A stretch of 35,851 nt of DNA, taken from NCBI GenBank assembly GCA_023432855.1, contig JAEZEZ010000006.1, forward strand, positions 1-35,851, read 5' to 3'. Position 1 is the stretch's first letter, and every line of letters begins with the position of its first letter. The notes beneath the pieces were generated by a model, which saw only the letters and a list, made by a program, of their open reading frames with translations, was not told the DNA's origin and ran no database searches. Shown here piece after piece: positions 1 to 10,156 of the stretch. A program made the position numbers and the translations under genes. The stretch comes from Pseudomonadota bacterium. Lineage in GTDB: Bacteria > Pseudomonadota > Alphaproteobacteria > Caulobacterales > Caulobacteraceae.

Positions 1-2271
<2,271 letters not shown>

Positions 2272-2280
2272 GGGTCCGCC

Positions 2281-2367
2281 CTCGTCCTTCGACAGGCTCA
2301 GGATGAGGGCTACTAGGAGGTTCGCGACGCTTCAATCAGCCTCATCCTGAGCCTGTCGAAGGACGAG
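2281..2367. repeat. REP-type inverted repeat pair after carB
   Basis: Two perfect 28-nt inverted arms, 2281-2308 and 2340-2367, are separated by 31 nt. The arm contains CTTCGACAGGCTCAGGATGA, a palindromic intergenic repeat I recognise as widespread in Caulobacterales/Sphingomonadales-type genomes; translated by chance it gives the familiar HPEPVEG string. It lies 10 nt after the carB stop and could fold into a long hairpin that ends or protects the carB transcript. Confidence 0.85.
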
Positions 2368-2405
2368 GCTGACGCACCCGTGCGGCGCAGGCGCGGCCCC
2401 CGGAC

Positions 2406-2434
2406 TTGAAAACCGCGTTTTCACGTCCTAGTCT
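2406..2434 (+). promoter_or_regulatory. Possible greA promoter (alphaproteobacterial sigma-73 type)
   Basis: TTGAAAA at 2406-2412, a 14-nt spacer, and CCTAGTCT at 2427-2434 approximate the alphaproteobacterial TTGACGS-N10-14-GCTANAWC pattern. Transcription would begin near 2440, directly before the hairpin at 2442-2467. This is a motif match only. Confidence 0.35.
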
Positions 2435-2441
2435 CTACCCC

Positions 2442-2471
2442 GCCGACCGCCACCGCCCGCGGTCGGCTTTT
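2442..2471 (+). terminator. Hairpin plus short T run between carB and greA
   Basis: GCCGACCGC (2442-2450) pairs perfectly with GCGGTCGGC (2459-2467) around an 8-nt loop and is followed by TTTTG. It may terminate carB transcription. If the promoter proposed at 2406 is real, the hairpin sits at the very 5' end of the greA leader and could act as an attenuator instead. Confidence 0.5.
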
Positions 2472-2520
2472 GCGTCTTATTCCCTTCTTGTCTTGGGCGA
2501 ACTGGCGACCTTATCGCGAC

Positions 2521-2994
2521 ATGGAAAAAGTGCCGATGACCGGCGAGGGCTACCGGGTCCTCGACGAAGAACTGAAGCGTTTGAAGTCGGTTGAGCGCCC
2601 GAGCGTGATCGCGGCGATCAGCGAGGCGCGCTCGCACGGCGACCTTTCGGAGAACGCCGAGTACCACGCGGCCAAGGAGCGTCAGGGCTGGATCGAGGGC
2701 CGCATCGCGGAGATCGAGGACAAGATCAGCCGCGCCCAGGTCATCGACGTCTCCAAGCTCTCGGGCTCGCAGGTGAAGTTCGGAGCCACCGTCTCGGTGG
2801 TCGACGAGGACACCGAGGAGGAGTCCCGCTACCAGATCGTCGGCGAGCACGAGGCGGACGTGAAGGACGGCAAGATCTCCGTCACCTCGCCGCTGGCGCG
2901 CGCCATGATCGGCAAGGAAGTGGGCGACGTGGTCGAGGTGAACACCCCCGGCGGCGTGAAGGCCTACGAGATCCTCAAGGTCGAGTGGCTCTGA
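2521..2994 (+). CDS. greA: Transcription elongation factor GreA
   Basis: 157 aa, the normal length for GreA. GreA inserts its N-terminal coiled coil into the RNA polymerase secondary channel and stimulates cleavage of backtracked RNA. Visible: MEKVPMTGEGYRVLDEEL at the start, the coiled-coil tip signature ARSHGDLSENAEYHAAKE with the conserved acidic pair, and the C-terminal FKBP-like domain ending in NTPGGVKAYEILKVEW. ATG at 2521 is chosen because it matches the family N-terminus; an in-frame TTG further upstream would add 17 unrelated residues. The ELM1-like gene downstream overlaps its end by 10 nt, so the two are probably co-transcribed. Confidence 0.96.
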   Translation: MEKVPMTGEGYRVLDEELKRLKSVERPSVIAAISEARSHGDLSENAEYHAAKERQGWIEGRIAEIEDKISRAQVIDVSKLSGSQVKFGATVSVVDEDTEEESRYQIVGEHEADVKDGKISVTSPLARAMIGKEVGDVVEVNTPGGVKAYEILKVEWL

Positions 2995-3977
2995 GCGGGG
3001 CGAACACCCGTTCCCTGACCATCTGGGCCGTCTCGGACGGCCGCATCGGCATCGAGAACCAGGCGCTCGGCCTGGCGGAAGCGCTCGCGCGCCTGACGCC
3101 GGCCGAGGTGGCGCGCAGGCACGTCCGCTTCCGGCCCGGCTACGACCGGCTGCCCACGGCGCTGAAGCTGGCGCCGGGACGGTTCCTCACCGCCGACAGC
3201 GACGCCATCGCCCCGCCCTGGCCGGACGTGTGGATCGCGGCCGGCCGCGCCACCCTGCCCTTCTCCCTGAAGATGCGATCCTGGTCCGGCGGGCGGACCT
3301 TCGTGGTCCAGGTCCAGGACCCGCGATGGCCCGCGCGCCTTTTCGACGCCGTGGTCCCGCCCCGGCATGATGCGGTCACCCCCGGCGACAATGTCATCGA
3401 GATCACCGGCTCGCCCCACCGGGTGACGGCGGAGCGGCTGGCGCACGAGCTGGCCGCCTTCGCGCCCCGCATCGACCCCCTGCCCCGCCCGCGCGTGGCG
3501 GTGCTGGTCGGCGGCAGGTCGAAGAGCCACGACATCTCGCCCGAGCGGGCCGCGCGCCTGGCGGCCGGGATCGCCGAGGCGGTGGAGCGCGCCGGCGGAT
3601 CGCTGCTGATGACCACCTCGCGGCGGACGCCCGAACGCGCTCGGGAGATCCTGACGGACGGGCTGAAACATCTGCCGGGGATCATCTGGACCGGCGAAGG
3701 GCCCAACCCCTACTTCGCCTTCCTGGCCGCGGCGGACCACATCCTGGTCACCGCCGACAGCGCCAACATGGCGACCGAGGCGGCCTCGACCGGCAAGCCG
3801 GTGCACATCCTCGAGGTGGACGGCGGGGGCGACAAGTTCGACCGCCTGCACGCGGAACTGCAGGGTCTGGGCGCGGCCCGGCCCTTCGACGGGCGGCTGG
3901 AGAGTTGGCGCTACGAGCCGCTGCGCGAAACCGATCGCGCCGCGGCGGAAATCCTGCGGCGGTTCCACGCGCGCTAG
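2985..3977 (+). CDS. Mitochondrial fission ELM1-like family protein
   Basis: 330 aa starting at a GTG that overlaps the greA stop by 10 nt. The protein resembles the ELM1/DUF1022 family (Mito_fiss_Elm1), which is found in plants and alphaproteobacteria and has a glycosyltransferase-B-like layout. Recognisable stretches are VSDGRIGIENQALGLAEAL near the N-terminus, VLVGGRSKSHDIS in the middle, and VTADSANMATEAASTGKPV near the C-terminus, a sugar-nucleotide-binding-like segment. No signal peptide or membrane segment is evident. The bacterial function is not established; a role in the cell envelope is only a guess. Confidence 0.8.
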   Translation: MALSGANTRSLTIWAVSDGRIGIENQALGLAEALARLTPAEVARRHVRFRPGYDRLPTALKLAPGRFLTADSDAIAPPWPDVWIAAGRATLPFSLKMRSWSGGRTFVVQVQDPRWPARLFDAVVPPRHDAVTPGDNVIEITGSPHRVTAERLAHELAAFAPRIDPLPRPRVAVLVGGRSKSHDISPERAARLAAGIAEAVERAGGSLLMTTSRRTPERAREILTDGLKHLPGIIWTGEGPNPYFAFLAAADHILVTADSANMATEAASTGKPVHILEVDGGGDKFDRLHAELQGLGAARPFDGRLESWRYEPLRETDRAAAEILRRFHAR

Positions 3978-4026
3978 GCGGCGCCGCCGTCCGCTGCTAG
4001 CGTGGCCGTGGGGAGGGCCTAGTCCG

Positions 4027-4818
4027 ATGAAGTTGCACGCGCTTTCGGCGGCGGTCTGCGCCGCCCTGCTGGCCGTCGGTCCGGCTGCGGCCCAGACCCA
4101 GGACCAGATTGACGCCGCCAGGGCCGAGGCCGCCCAGTATACCGACGCGGAACTGCTGGCCCAGATCCGCCAGGGCATGGACGGTGAAGCCCCCGAGTAC
4201 TTCCGGCTCCTGCGCCAGAGCTTCCCTGACGAGGTGGCGGAGCTGGAGGCGACGATGCTGCGTGAAACCCGTGCAGGTCGCCTGCACGGGCGGCAGGCCG
4301 CGGAGCTCGGCTACAATTTCGCCCGCGAGCTGTCACTGAAACACCGGCCCGAACTGGGCAATGCTCCGCTGGATGAGGTGGTGATGACCCTCGGCGCCCA
4401 GCTCGAGACGCTGAAGGTGCTGCGGCAGTACAACCTTGTCGCTTGCGCCGAGCTGGGAGAGATCGGGGGGCTCAGCCTGGAGTCGGCCGCCTCCCTGCCC
4501 GCCCCGGCGTCGGACGCCATGAAGAGCTTTGCCCTGCGGCAGATGAAGGCCATGCTGGCGGCGCGCCAGCGGCCGGCCAGACATGGCGTCCTGACCCAGG
4601 AGGACCTCGACCGCATCCTGAAGGCCTACGAGCGGTCGGGGGGACGGCTGGACGTGCTGGGAGCCATGGGCGATGCGACCAGCCCGTTCTCGCCTGCAGA
4701 GCGTTGCGAATCCTCCATCGTCCTGATGCAGGTGGTGCTCGACCAGCCCCGCCCGATCATGGGCAGGTTCTGGCGATTTCTTGCCGAGCCGCCTGAGGAA
4801 CTCCCGCGCGGCGCCTAG
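4027..4818 (+). CDS. Secreted hypothetical protein
   Basis: 263 aa with a clear Sec signal peptide (MKLHALSAAVCAALLAVGPAAA, probable cleavage after AAAQ near residue 23). The mature part is mostly alpha-helical and charged, with two cysteines (CAEL near residue 140 and CESS near 228) that could form a periplasmic disulfide. A purine-rich GGGGAGGG lies about 9-16 nt before the ATG. I do not recognise a family. It stands alone: 49 nt after the ELM1-like gene and convergent with the small gene at 4833-4997. Confidence 0.75.
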   Translation: MKLHALSAAVCAALLAVGPAAAQTQDQIDAARAEAAQYTDAELLAQIRQGMDGEAPEYFRLLRQSFPDEVAELEATMLRETRAGRLHGRQAAELGYNFARELSLKHRPELGNAPLDEVVMTLGAQLETLKVLRQYNLVACAELGEIGGLSLESAASLPAPASDAMKSFALRQMKAMLAARQRPARHGVLTQEDLDRILKAYERSGGRLDVLGAMGDATSPFSPAERCESSIVLMQVVLDQPRPIMGRFWRFLAEPPEELPRGA

Positions 4819-4832
4819 GCCTCACTTAAGCC

Positions 4833-4997
4833 TCAGGCAGGCGGCGCCTTGCGCCGCATCAGCAGCGTCCCCACGCCCCACACCACCACGAAGGCCGCGA
4901 CCGCCCCCGCAAGGCCCGGCACGAGGCCGTACTGGACGAAGCCCACGGCGCCCATGATGGCCGCCATCACCAGAGCCAGAACCAAAGGACGCGTCAT
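4833..4997 (-). CDS. Small membrane protein, 54 aa
   Basis: A short reading frame on the minus strand runs from ATG at 4997 to TGA at 4833. It begins MTRPLVLALVMAAIMGAVGF, has two hydrophobic helices (about residues 4-20 and 27-47) and ends with a basic tail RRKAPPA, the usual design of a small inner-membrane protein with a positive-inside end. A good Shine-Dalgarno GGAGGG lies about 7 nt before the ATG, which is the main support for translation. It lies divergent to trxB with about 60 nt between them. No family recognised. Confidence 0.7.
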   Translation of the reverse strand: MTRPLVLALVMAAIMGAVGFVQYGLVPGLAGAVAAFVVVWGVGTLLMRRKAPPA

Positions 4998-5059
4998 CTC
5001 GACACCCTCCGATAGATCCGCCGATGCGGACGGGCGGAATCATCCCTAGATTGGGGCCC

Positions 5060-6085
5060 ATGTCGAATCCCGCCGCTTCCAGCCCCGCCTCCCCGCGCCG
5101 CGTGCGCGTCGCCATCATCGGTTCCGGCCCCGCCGGCTGGACCGCCGCCCTCTACGCCGCGCGCGCCATGCTGGAGCCCGTGGTGATCGCGGGCCTGCAG
5201 CCGGGCGGGCAGCTGACCATCACCACCGACGTCGAGAACTATCCGGGCTTCGCCGAGGCCATCCAGGGCCCGTGGCTGATGGACCAGATGCGCGCCCAGG
5301 CCGAGCACATGGGCGCCGAGACGGTCGAGGACATCGTCGTCGACGTCGACCTGTCGAAGCGGCCGTTCCTGCTGAAATGCGACAGCGGCCGGGAGTTCCT
5401 GGCCGAGACGGTGATCATCTCCACCGGCGCCCAGGCCAAGTGGCTGGGGCTGCCGAGCGAGCAGCGCTTCCAGGGCTTCGGCGTCTCCGCCTGCGCCACC
5501 TGCGACGGCTTCTTCTACCGCGGCAAGGAGGTCGTGGTCGTCGGCGGCGGGAACACGGCGGTGGAGGAGGCCCTGTTCCTCACCAAGTTCGCGTCGAAGG
5601 TCACGGTCGTGCACCGCCGCGACGAGTTTCGCGCCGAGAAAATCCTGCAGGAGCGCCTGTTCGCCGAGCCGAAGATCGAGGTGGTCTGGGACAGCGCCAT
5701 CGACGAGGTGCTGGGCACGGAGGACCCCCTCACCGTCACCGGCGTCCGCCTGAAGAACGTCAAGACCGGCGAAACCCGCGAACTGGCCTGCGACGGCGTT
5801 TTCATCGCCATCGGCCACGCGCCGTCTTCGGAGCTGTTCAAGGGCAAGCTGGAGATGAACGACGGCGGCTACCTGAAGGTGAAGCCCGGCACGACCTCGA
5901 CCGCCATCAAGGGCGTGTGGGCCGCCGGCGACGTCACCGACGACGTCTATCGCCAGGCGGTCACCGCGGCCGGCATGGGGTGCATGGCGGCGCTGGAAGC
6001 CGTTCGCCTGCTGGCCGAGGAAGACCACGCCCGCGCCAACGATCCCATTAGCCACGCCGAGGCCGAGAAGATCGGCCAGTGGTGA
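5060..6085 (+). CDS. trxB: Thioredoxin-disulfide reductase
   Basis: 341 aa from ATG 5060; the frame is open further upstream, but that stretch overlaps the divergent promoter region and is not part of the family. NADPH-dependent FAD flavoenzyme that reduces thioredoxin in the cytoplasm. Visible: FAD-binding GSGPAG (21-26), redox-active CATC (145-148), NADPH-binding GGGNTA (162-167) followed by VHRRDEFRA, and the C-terminal FAD motif WAAGDVTDDVYRQAVTAAG. All catalytic residues are intact. It is transcribed alone, convergent with the secreted protein at 6099-6683. Confidence 0.96.
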   Translation: MSNPAASSPASPRRVRVAIIGSGPAGWTAALYAARAMLEPVVIAGLQPGGQLTITTDVENYPGFAEAIQGPWLMDQMRAQAEHMGAETVEDIVVDVDLSKRPFLLKCDSGREFLAETVIISTGAQAKWLGLPSEQRFQGFGVSACATCDGFFYRGKEVVVVGGGNTAVEEALFLTKFASKVTVVHRRDEFRAEKILQERLFAEPKIEVVWDSAIDEVLGTEDPLTVTGVRLKNVKTGETRELACDGVFIAIGHAPSSELFKGKLEMNDGGYLKVKPGTTSTAIKGVWAAGDVTDDVYRQAVTAAGMGCMAALEAVRLLAEEDHARANDPISHAEAEKIGQW

Positions 6086-6098
6086 CGGTCCGGTCCGC

Positions 6099-6683
6099 CT
6101 ACTCCGGCGGATAGCCGATCGGCTCGCCCAGCCCCTTCACCAGCTCGGCGCACTGCGCGAGGTCCACCCGCTCCACCGGCAGCACCAGGTCGGCCTCGCT
6201 GAACTCGGCATAGGCCGAGCGCAGGTCGTCCGCGAAGCCCGATCGCGCCGCCAGCCCCTCTCCCGGATAGACGACCAGATGGTCGTCGTCCCGGTACTCG
6301 ATCGGGAAGTCGCCGCCCTCCTCGTCGAGACCCGCCGAAGCGTGGCACGAGATGCCGTGCTCGAGCGTGTATTCCGGCTGCAGGATGCGCCCGCCGACCC
6401 CGCGGTTGATGTCCTTGTCGGCCCAGCCGCAGCCGCCCCACACGTACCAGGCCCCGCCCTCGCGCCGGAAGGCCAGGCGCATCACCTGCGATTGCCCGCC
6501 CCACAGATCTTCGGTGTTGAAGGACAGCAGGACCTCGCGCGTCTGCCGGCCCGGATGGGCGGCCGGATCATAGACGCCGCGATAACAGAGCCGTCCGTCG
6601 CTGGCGGCCATCAGCTCCGAGAACGGATTGGCCATGGCCGGCGCGGCGATGAGCGTGAGAACGGCGGCGAGGGGCAGGCGCAT
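6099..6683 (-). CDS. Periplasmic hypothetical protein
   Basis: 194 aa with a signal peptide (MRLPLAAVLTLIAAPAMA, cleavage near residue 18-19). The ATG at 6683 is preceded by a strong GGAGG six nt upstream. The mature protein is rich in aromatic and Gly residues and has four cysteines (LCYRG, GGCGW, ISCHA, AQCAE), consistent with disulfides in the periplasm. It converges with trxB, 13 nt between stops. No family recognised. Confidence 0.75.
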   Translation of the reverse strand: MRLPLAAVLTLIAAPAMANPFSELMAASDGRLCYRGVYDPAAHPGRQTREVLLSFNTEDLWGGQSQVMRLAFRREGGAWYVWGGCGWADKDINRGVGGRILQPEYTLEHGISCHASAGLDEEGGDFPIEYRDDDHLVVYPGEGLAARSGFADDLRSAYAEFSEADLVLPVERVDLAQCAELVKGLGEPIGYPPE

Positions 6684-6740
6684 GAGAGACCTCCGCGAAC
6701 GCGGAAGGATTTCACGGGAACGGCCGGGCTGTCACGCGTT

Positions 6741-6925
6741 CCTTCTCGTCATCGAGAAGGAGGTCCCACGGCGCCGGAGCGCAGCGCAGGCCTGCCGTGG
6801 AGGATGAGCAGGACGGCGGCACGCGTTTCGGAGGGATCGCGTTTCCTGCTCACTCTCCCGCGCAAGGATCTGCGCGCTTCGCGCTCCGATGCGCGGGGCC
6901 CTCTCTCTCGATGACGAGAGAGAGG
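6741..6925. repeat. Possible MITE/REP-like element bounded by two hairpins
   Basis: A perfect 8-bp stem with a 4-nt loop (CCTTCTCG-TCAT-CGAGAAGG, 6741-6760) and a perfect 11-bp stem (CCTCTCTCTCG-ATGA-CGAGAGAGAGG, 6900-6925) bound a GC-rich 140-bp core. The hairpin centres TCGTCATCGA and TCGATGACGA are reverse complements of each other, so the ends are inverted. The layout resembles that of the element at 7922-8070, though the sequence differs. It fills the gap between 6684 and 6933, where I see no gene. Confidence 0.5.
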
Positions 6926-6933
6926 AAAAGAGC

Positions 6934-7881
6934 CTAGCTGCTCGCCTCGTCCAGCTTGTGCATGGTCTCGTCGTCCAGCCTGAGCTCGGCCGCACGGGCG
7001 ATCTCGGCGAACTGGGCGGTGCTGGTGGCGCTGGCGATGGGGGCGGTGATGCTCGGCCGAGCCATGATCCAGGCCAGCGCTACCTGCGCCGGCGTGGCCT
7101 CGAGGCGGGCCGCCACCTCGTCGAGGCAGCCGAGGATGCGCAGGCCGCGGGTGTCGAGGTACCTGGCCACGCCGCGCCCGCGCGGGCTCTTGGCCAGGTC
7201 GTCCTGGGACCGGTACTTGCCGGTCAGGAAGCCGGCGGCGAGGCCGAAGTAGCTGATGACGCCGACCTGCTCGCGCGTGACCACCGCCTCCAGGTCCGCC
7301 TCGAAGGTGCGGCGCTCATAGAGGTTGTAGGGCGGCTGGATGCTTTCGTAGCGGGGCAGGCCCAGGCGCTCGCTGGTCCGCAGGGCCTCTTCCAGCCGGG
7401 CGGCGGAGAAGTTGGAGGCGCCGATGGCGCGCACCTTGCCCTGCTCGATCAGCCGGGCGTAGGCGCCCAGGGTCTCCGCCTGGGGCGTGCCCGCGTCGTC
7501 GGCGTGGGACTGGTAGAGGTCGATGTAGTCGGTCTGCAGCCGCTTCAGGCTGTCCTCGACCGCGCGGGCGATGTTGGAAGCCGTCAGCAGCCCCGTCTCG
7601 TCGCCGCCGTGCCAGCCGACCTTGGTGGCGATGATCACGTCGTCGCGCCGGCCGCGCCGGGCCAGCCATTCGCCGATGATGGTCTCGGACTCCCCGCCCT
7701 TGTGTCCCGGGACCCAGGACGAATAGGCCTCGGCGGTGTCGATGGCGTTGAAGCCGGCGTCCATGAAGGCGTCCAGCAGGGCGAACGAGGTCTCCCTGTC
7801 CGCCGTCCAGCCGAACACATTGCCGCCGAACACCAGCGGCGCGATTTCCAGGCCGCTGCGGCCGAGGGCGCGTCTTTGCAT
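6934..7881 (-). CDS. Aldo/keto reductase
   Basis: 315 aa, the usual length for NADPH-dependent aldo/keto reductases of the (beta/alpha)8 barrel type, which reduce aldehydes or ketones in the cytoplasm. The catalytic tetrad is visible: D48 (NAIDTAEAYSSW), Y53, K87 (IATKVG) and H126 (LYQSHADD). The C-terminal part has the cofactor-binding pattern. The closest group is probably the general-stress YghZ/Gsp69-like branch, but the substrate cannot be told. No clear ribosome binding site precedes ATG 7881. It lies downstream of the repeat at 7922-8070 and is not clearly in an operon. Confidence 0.9.
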   Translation of the reverse strand: MQRRALGRSGLEIAPLVFGGNVFGWTADRETSFALLDAFMDAGFNAIDTAEAYSSWVPGHKGGESETIIGEWLARRGRRDDVIIATKVGWHGGDETGLLTASNIARAVEDSLKRLQTDYIDLYQSHADDAGTPQAETLGAYARLIEQGKVRAIGASNFSAARLEEALRTSERLGLPRYESIQPPYNLYERRTFEADLEAVVTREQVGVISYFGLAAGFLTGKYRSQDDLAKSPRGRGVARYLDTRGLRILGCLDEVAARLEATPAQVALAWIMARPSITAPIASATSTAQFAEIARAAELRLDDETMHKLDEASS

Positions 7882-7921
7882 GGGATGCAGTTAAGCGGTG
7901 CGTCAGGCGGTCGCAAGGCGA

Positions 7922-8070
7922 GCCTGCCTCTCCTTCAGGAGAGGACGGGGATGCGAAGCAGACCCGGGTGAGGCGTCGGCCGGCGCACGACGTCGTGGCT
8001 GCGGAAAGGCCTCACCCGCTCCGTCTCGCTGCGCGAGTCGCTCGCGTCCTCTCCTGAAGGAGAGGCAGCC
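7922..8070. repeat. MITE-like palindromic element, copy A
   Basis: A 149-bp element has 26-nt near-perfect inverted ends: GCCTGCCTCTCCTTCAGGAG at 7922-7941 and CGTCCTCTCCTGAAGGAGAG from 8045. Each end also folds on itself as CCTCTCC-TTCA-GGAGAGG. Inner arms GGGTGAGGC and GCCTCACCC pair as well. A second copy begins at 35721. Read from the minus strand, copy A starts exactly at the stop codon of the SleB-type hydrolase (TAG at 8072-8070). No coding capacity. Confidence 0.85.
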
Positions 8071-9308
8071 TACTCGGTCGCGGTGGGCTCTGGGGCCGCT
8101 TCAGCCGGCGCCGCCGCCGGGGCGGCCGCGCGCGCCGGCGGTGCGGCGGAGGGCTTGGGCGCGGCGACCGGCTTGCCGATCTCGATCACCTCGAGCTCGG
8201 CCACGCCCACCAGCCGGCGAGGCGCCATGCGGGTCAGGCCCTGGGCCTCCTCGAACTCGCGCAGGCGCTGGTTGATGCTGGCGATGTCGTCCCTGGTGGG
8301 CGCGCGGCGGCCGCCGAGGGTGGCGACGACGCGCTGGCCGCCGTCCTCGGTCGTCACCGTGGTGGCGCTGGCCTGGATGAGGGCGGCCTGGCCGGTGACC
8401 ACGCGCGGGCGGGCGTAGAGCGCCTCGTTGATGGCGGGCTCGCGGCCCGCGTAGCGCTGATTGAAGGCCCCGGGCTCGCCGGCCGAACCGCGCCAGCGAT
8501 AGAAGATGTGGGCGCCGATCTTGGTGATCTTGCCGAGCGTCGGGCTCCAGTACGGCAGCACGTAGTCGGCGTGGTAGTGCGTGGCGGTGCCCACCTGGAC
8601 GGCGACGTGGCCGGCCAGGGCGGCGCGGGCCACCTTGTCGGCGCGGTCCCAGGCCCAGCGGGCCGGCGCGCGGGCCAGCGAGCCGTCGCAGGTGAAACTG
8701 AACTGGCAGCCGGTGACGCGCTCGGCGCCCTGGAAGACCACGCCGCAGACGCTGTTGGGGTAATTCGGGTCGCGCACGCGGTTCAGGACCACCTGGGCGA
8801 CCGCCTGCTGGCCGTCGGTCGGCTCGAGCGCGGCTTCGTAATAGATGGCCTGGGTCAGGCAGCGCAGGGCGCGCTTGTATTCAGGGGCCGCCGTCGGCAG
8901 CACGAAGGGCTGGGCCGGGCGCAGCAGGCCGCCCAGGGTCGGCACGGCGGCGTTCAGCTTCTGGGCCTCGGCGGCGTCGACCGCCTGGAACTCGAGCGTC
9001 GGCTTGCGCCGCAGGTCCAGGGTTTCCCAGCCGGGGGTCAGGCCCCAGGGCTCGGGCCGGGCCTGCGGGTCGTGGCGCGCGGCCAGGGCGGCGGCGGCGG
9101 GGTCCATGCGGGCGGCGAGGCGTTGCAGCGAGGCTTCGGAGAGGTCGCCGCGGGTCACCTCGATGACGTTGCGGACGCTCTTCGAGGCGAAGCCCCACGG
9201 ACCGGCCGAGGCGGACAGGCCGACGGCGAGCACGCCAAGGGCCACGCCCGTCGCCGCGATGGTCGCGGCGAGGCGATGCTTCCCTGCAAGTGCCGTCCTC
9301 AGCTTCAT
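8070..9308 (-). CDS. Secreted SleB/CwlJ-type cell wall hydrolase
   Basis: 412 aa. An N-terminal hydrophobic segment (about residues 13-35) acts as a signal or anchor, and a Hydrolase_2 (SleB/CwlJ) domain spans about 148-270. The core reads AIYYEAALEPTDGQQAVAQV with predicted catalytic Glu 158, then VLNRVRDPNYPNSVCGVVFQ and GCQFSFTCDG, which are family hallmarks. These enzymes are lytic transglycosylase-like peptidoglycan hydrolases. The C-terminus is a low-complexity Ala/Pro tail. A paralogue with the same layout is at 24861-26006. The gene's final stop codon is shared with the edge of the repeat element at 7922-8070. Confidence 0.9.
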   Translation of the reverse strand: MKLRTALAGKHRLAATIAATGVALGVLAVGLSASAGPWGFASKSVRNVIEVTRGDLSEASLQRLAARMDPAAAALAARHDPQARPEPWGLTPGWETLDLRRKPTLEFQAVDAAEAQKLNAAVPTLGGLLRPAQPFVLPTAAPEYKRALRCLTQAIYYEAALEPTDGQQAVAQVVLNRVRDPNYPNSVCGVVFQGAERVTGCQFSFTCDGSLARAPARWAWDRADKVARAALAGHVAVQVGTATHYHADYVLPYWSPTLGKITKIGAHIFYRWRGSAGEPGAFNQRYAGREPAINEALYARPRVVTGQAALIQASATTVTTEDGGQRVVATLGGRRAPTRDDIASINQRLREFEEAQGLTRMAPRRLVGVAELEVIEIGKPVAAPKPSAAPPARAAAPAAAPAEAAPEPTATE

Positions 9309-9542
9309 GGATCCTGCCAGCTATTGGCCCAGTCGGTCTCGCCAGATGGGGAGCCCCGTCTCGTATCCAAGGCGTATACCAGCGTTTTCGGGCGAGTTCA
9401 TGGCCCTTCGCCGTTACAAATCGTTCAGTCGTTGCGCCCTTACCGTCCCGCGAATGCTCCGGCGCCCGCCGCTGGACACACCGCTGAGCGAGCGGAAACC
9501 GGGGACGGGACGCTGCGGTTCCATGGGTCGGGCCGGTTCTCC

Positions 9543-9674
9543 ACGTCATCCCACGGCCGGCCGCAGGCCGGTCCGGGGGACCCAAGCGTCCCTCAGAGAG
9601 TCCGCCAGCCGGCGGAATAGTCGCTGGCAGCTTGGGTCCCCCGGACGCCGCTGCGCGGCGCCGTGGGATGACGT
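9543..9674. repeat. REP/BIME-like inverted repeat
   Basis: A 132-bp palindromic unit has outer arms ACGTCATCCCACGG (9543-9556) and CCGTGGGATGACGT (9661-9674), and inner perfect 17-nt arms GTCCGGGGGACCCAAGC (9571-9587) and GCTTGGGTCCCCCGGAC (9630-9646). This GTCATCCC...GGACCCAAG type is a common intergenic repeat of GC-rich alphaproteobacteria. It sits just beyond the stop of arfB. The rest of the 380-bp gap between 9309 and 9688 shows no gene. Confidence 0.85.
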
Positions 9675-9688
9675 AGCAGGTGTCTTCC

Positions 9689-10126
9689 CTACTCCGTCGG
9701 CACGGGCTTGCCGCGCAGGGCTTTCACCGACCCCCGCGTCTTCTTGGCAGTCAGCCGCCGCTCCTTCGACGCGCGCGTCGGTTTGGTCTTCTTGCGCGGC
9801 GGGGGCGGCGGTTCGGCGGCCTTGCGCAGGATCTCCAGCAGGCGCTCCAGCGCGTCCTCGCGGTTGCGCTCCTGGGAGCGGAACTGCTCGGCCTGGATGA
9901 CGATGACGCCGTCGAGCGTCATCCGCCGGCCCGCGATCCCGCGGATCCGCCCCTTCATGGCCTCTGGCAGGTTGGGCGAGCCGAGCGCGTCGAAGCGCAG
10001 CTCCACCGCCGTGGAGGTCTTGTTGACGTGCTGGCCGCCCGGCCCGGAGGCGCGCACGGCCTTGAGCACGAGCTCGTCCTCGTCGATCTCGATGGCGGGC
10101 GTGACCTCGATCATGGGGGAGCACAT
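9689..10126 (-). CDS. arfB: Alternative ribosome-rescue factor / peptidyl-tRNA hydrolase
   Basis: 145 aa, matching ArfB (YaeJ). It releases peptides from stalled non-stop ribosomes by hydrolysing peptidyl-tRNA. Visible: the catalytic GGQ motif in SGPGGQHVNKTST (GGQ at 30-32), the RF-1-like domain up to about residue 108, and the Lys/Arg-rich C-terminal tail (RKKTKPTRASKERRLTAKK) that occupies the empty mRNA channel. The start could be ATG 10126 or ATG 10114 (MIEVTPAI); neither has a clear ribosome binding site. Confidence 0.92.
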   Translation of the reverse strand: MCSPMIEVTPAIEIDEDELVLKAVRASGPGGQHVNKTSTAVELRFDALGSPNLPEAMKGRIRGIAGRRMTLDGVIVIQAEQFRSQERNREDALERLLEILRKAAEPPPPPRKKTKPTRASKERRLTAKKTRGSVKALRGKPVPTE

Positions 10127-10156
10127 ATCACGCCCGGCCCCGCTTGCCCGAGGCCC

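Noticed and set aside
9497..9522. GGAAC-N17-GGTT on the minus strand as a stress promoter for the SleB-type gene
   Set aside because: It lies about 190 nt upstream of the start codon in GC-rich DNA where the motif can occur by chance; too weak to list.
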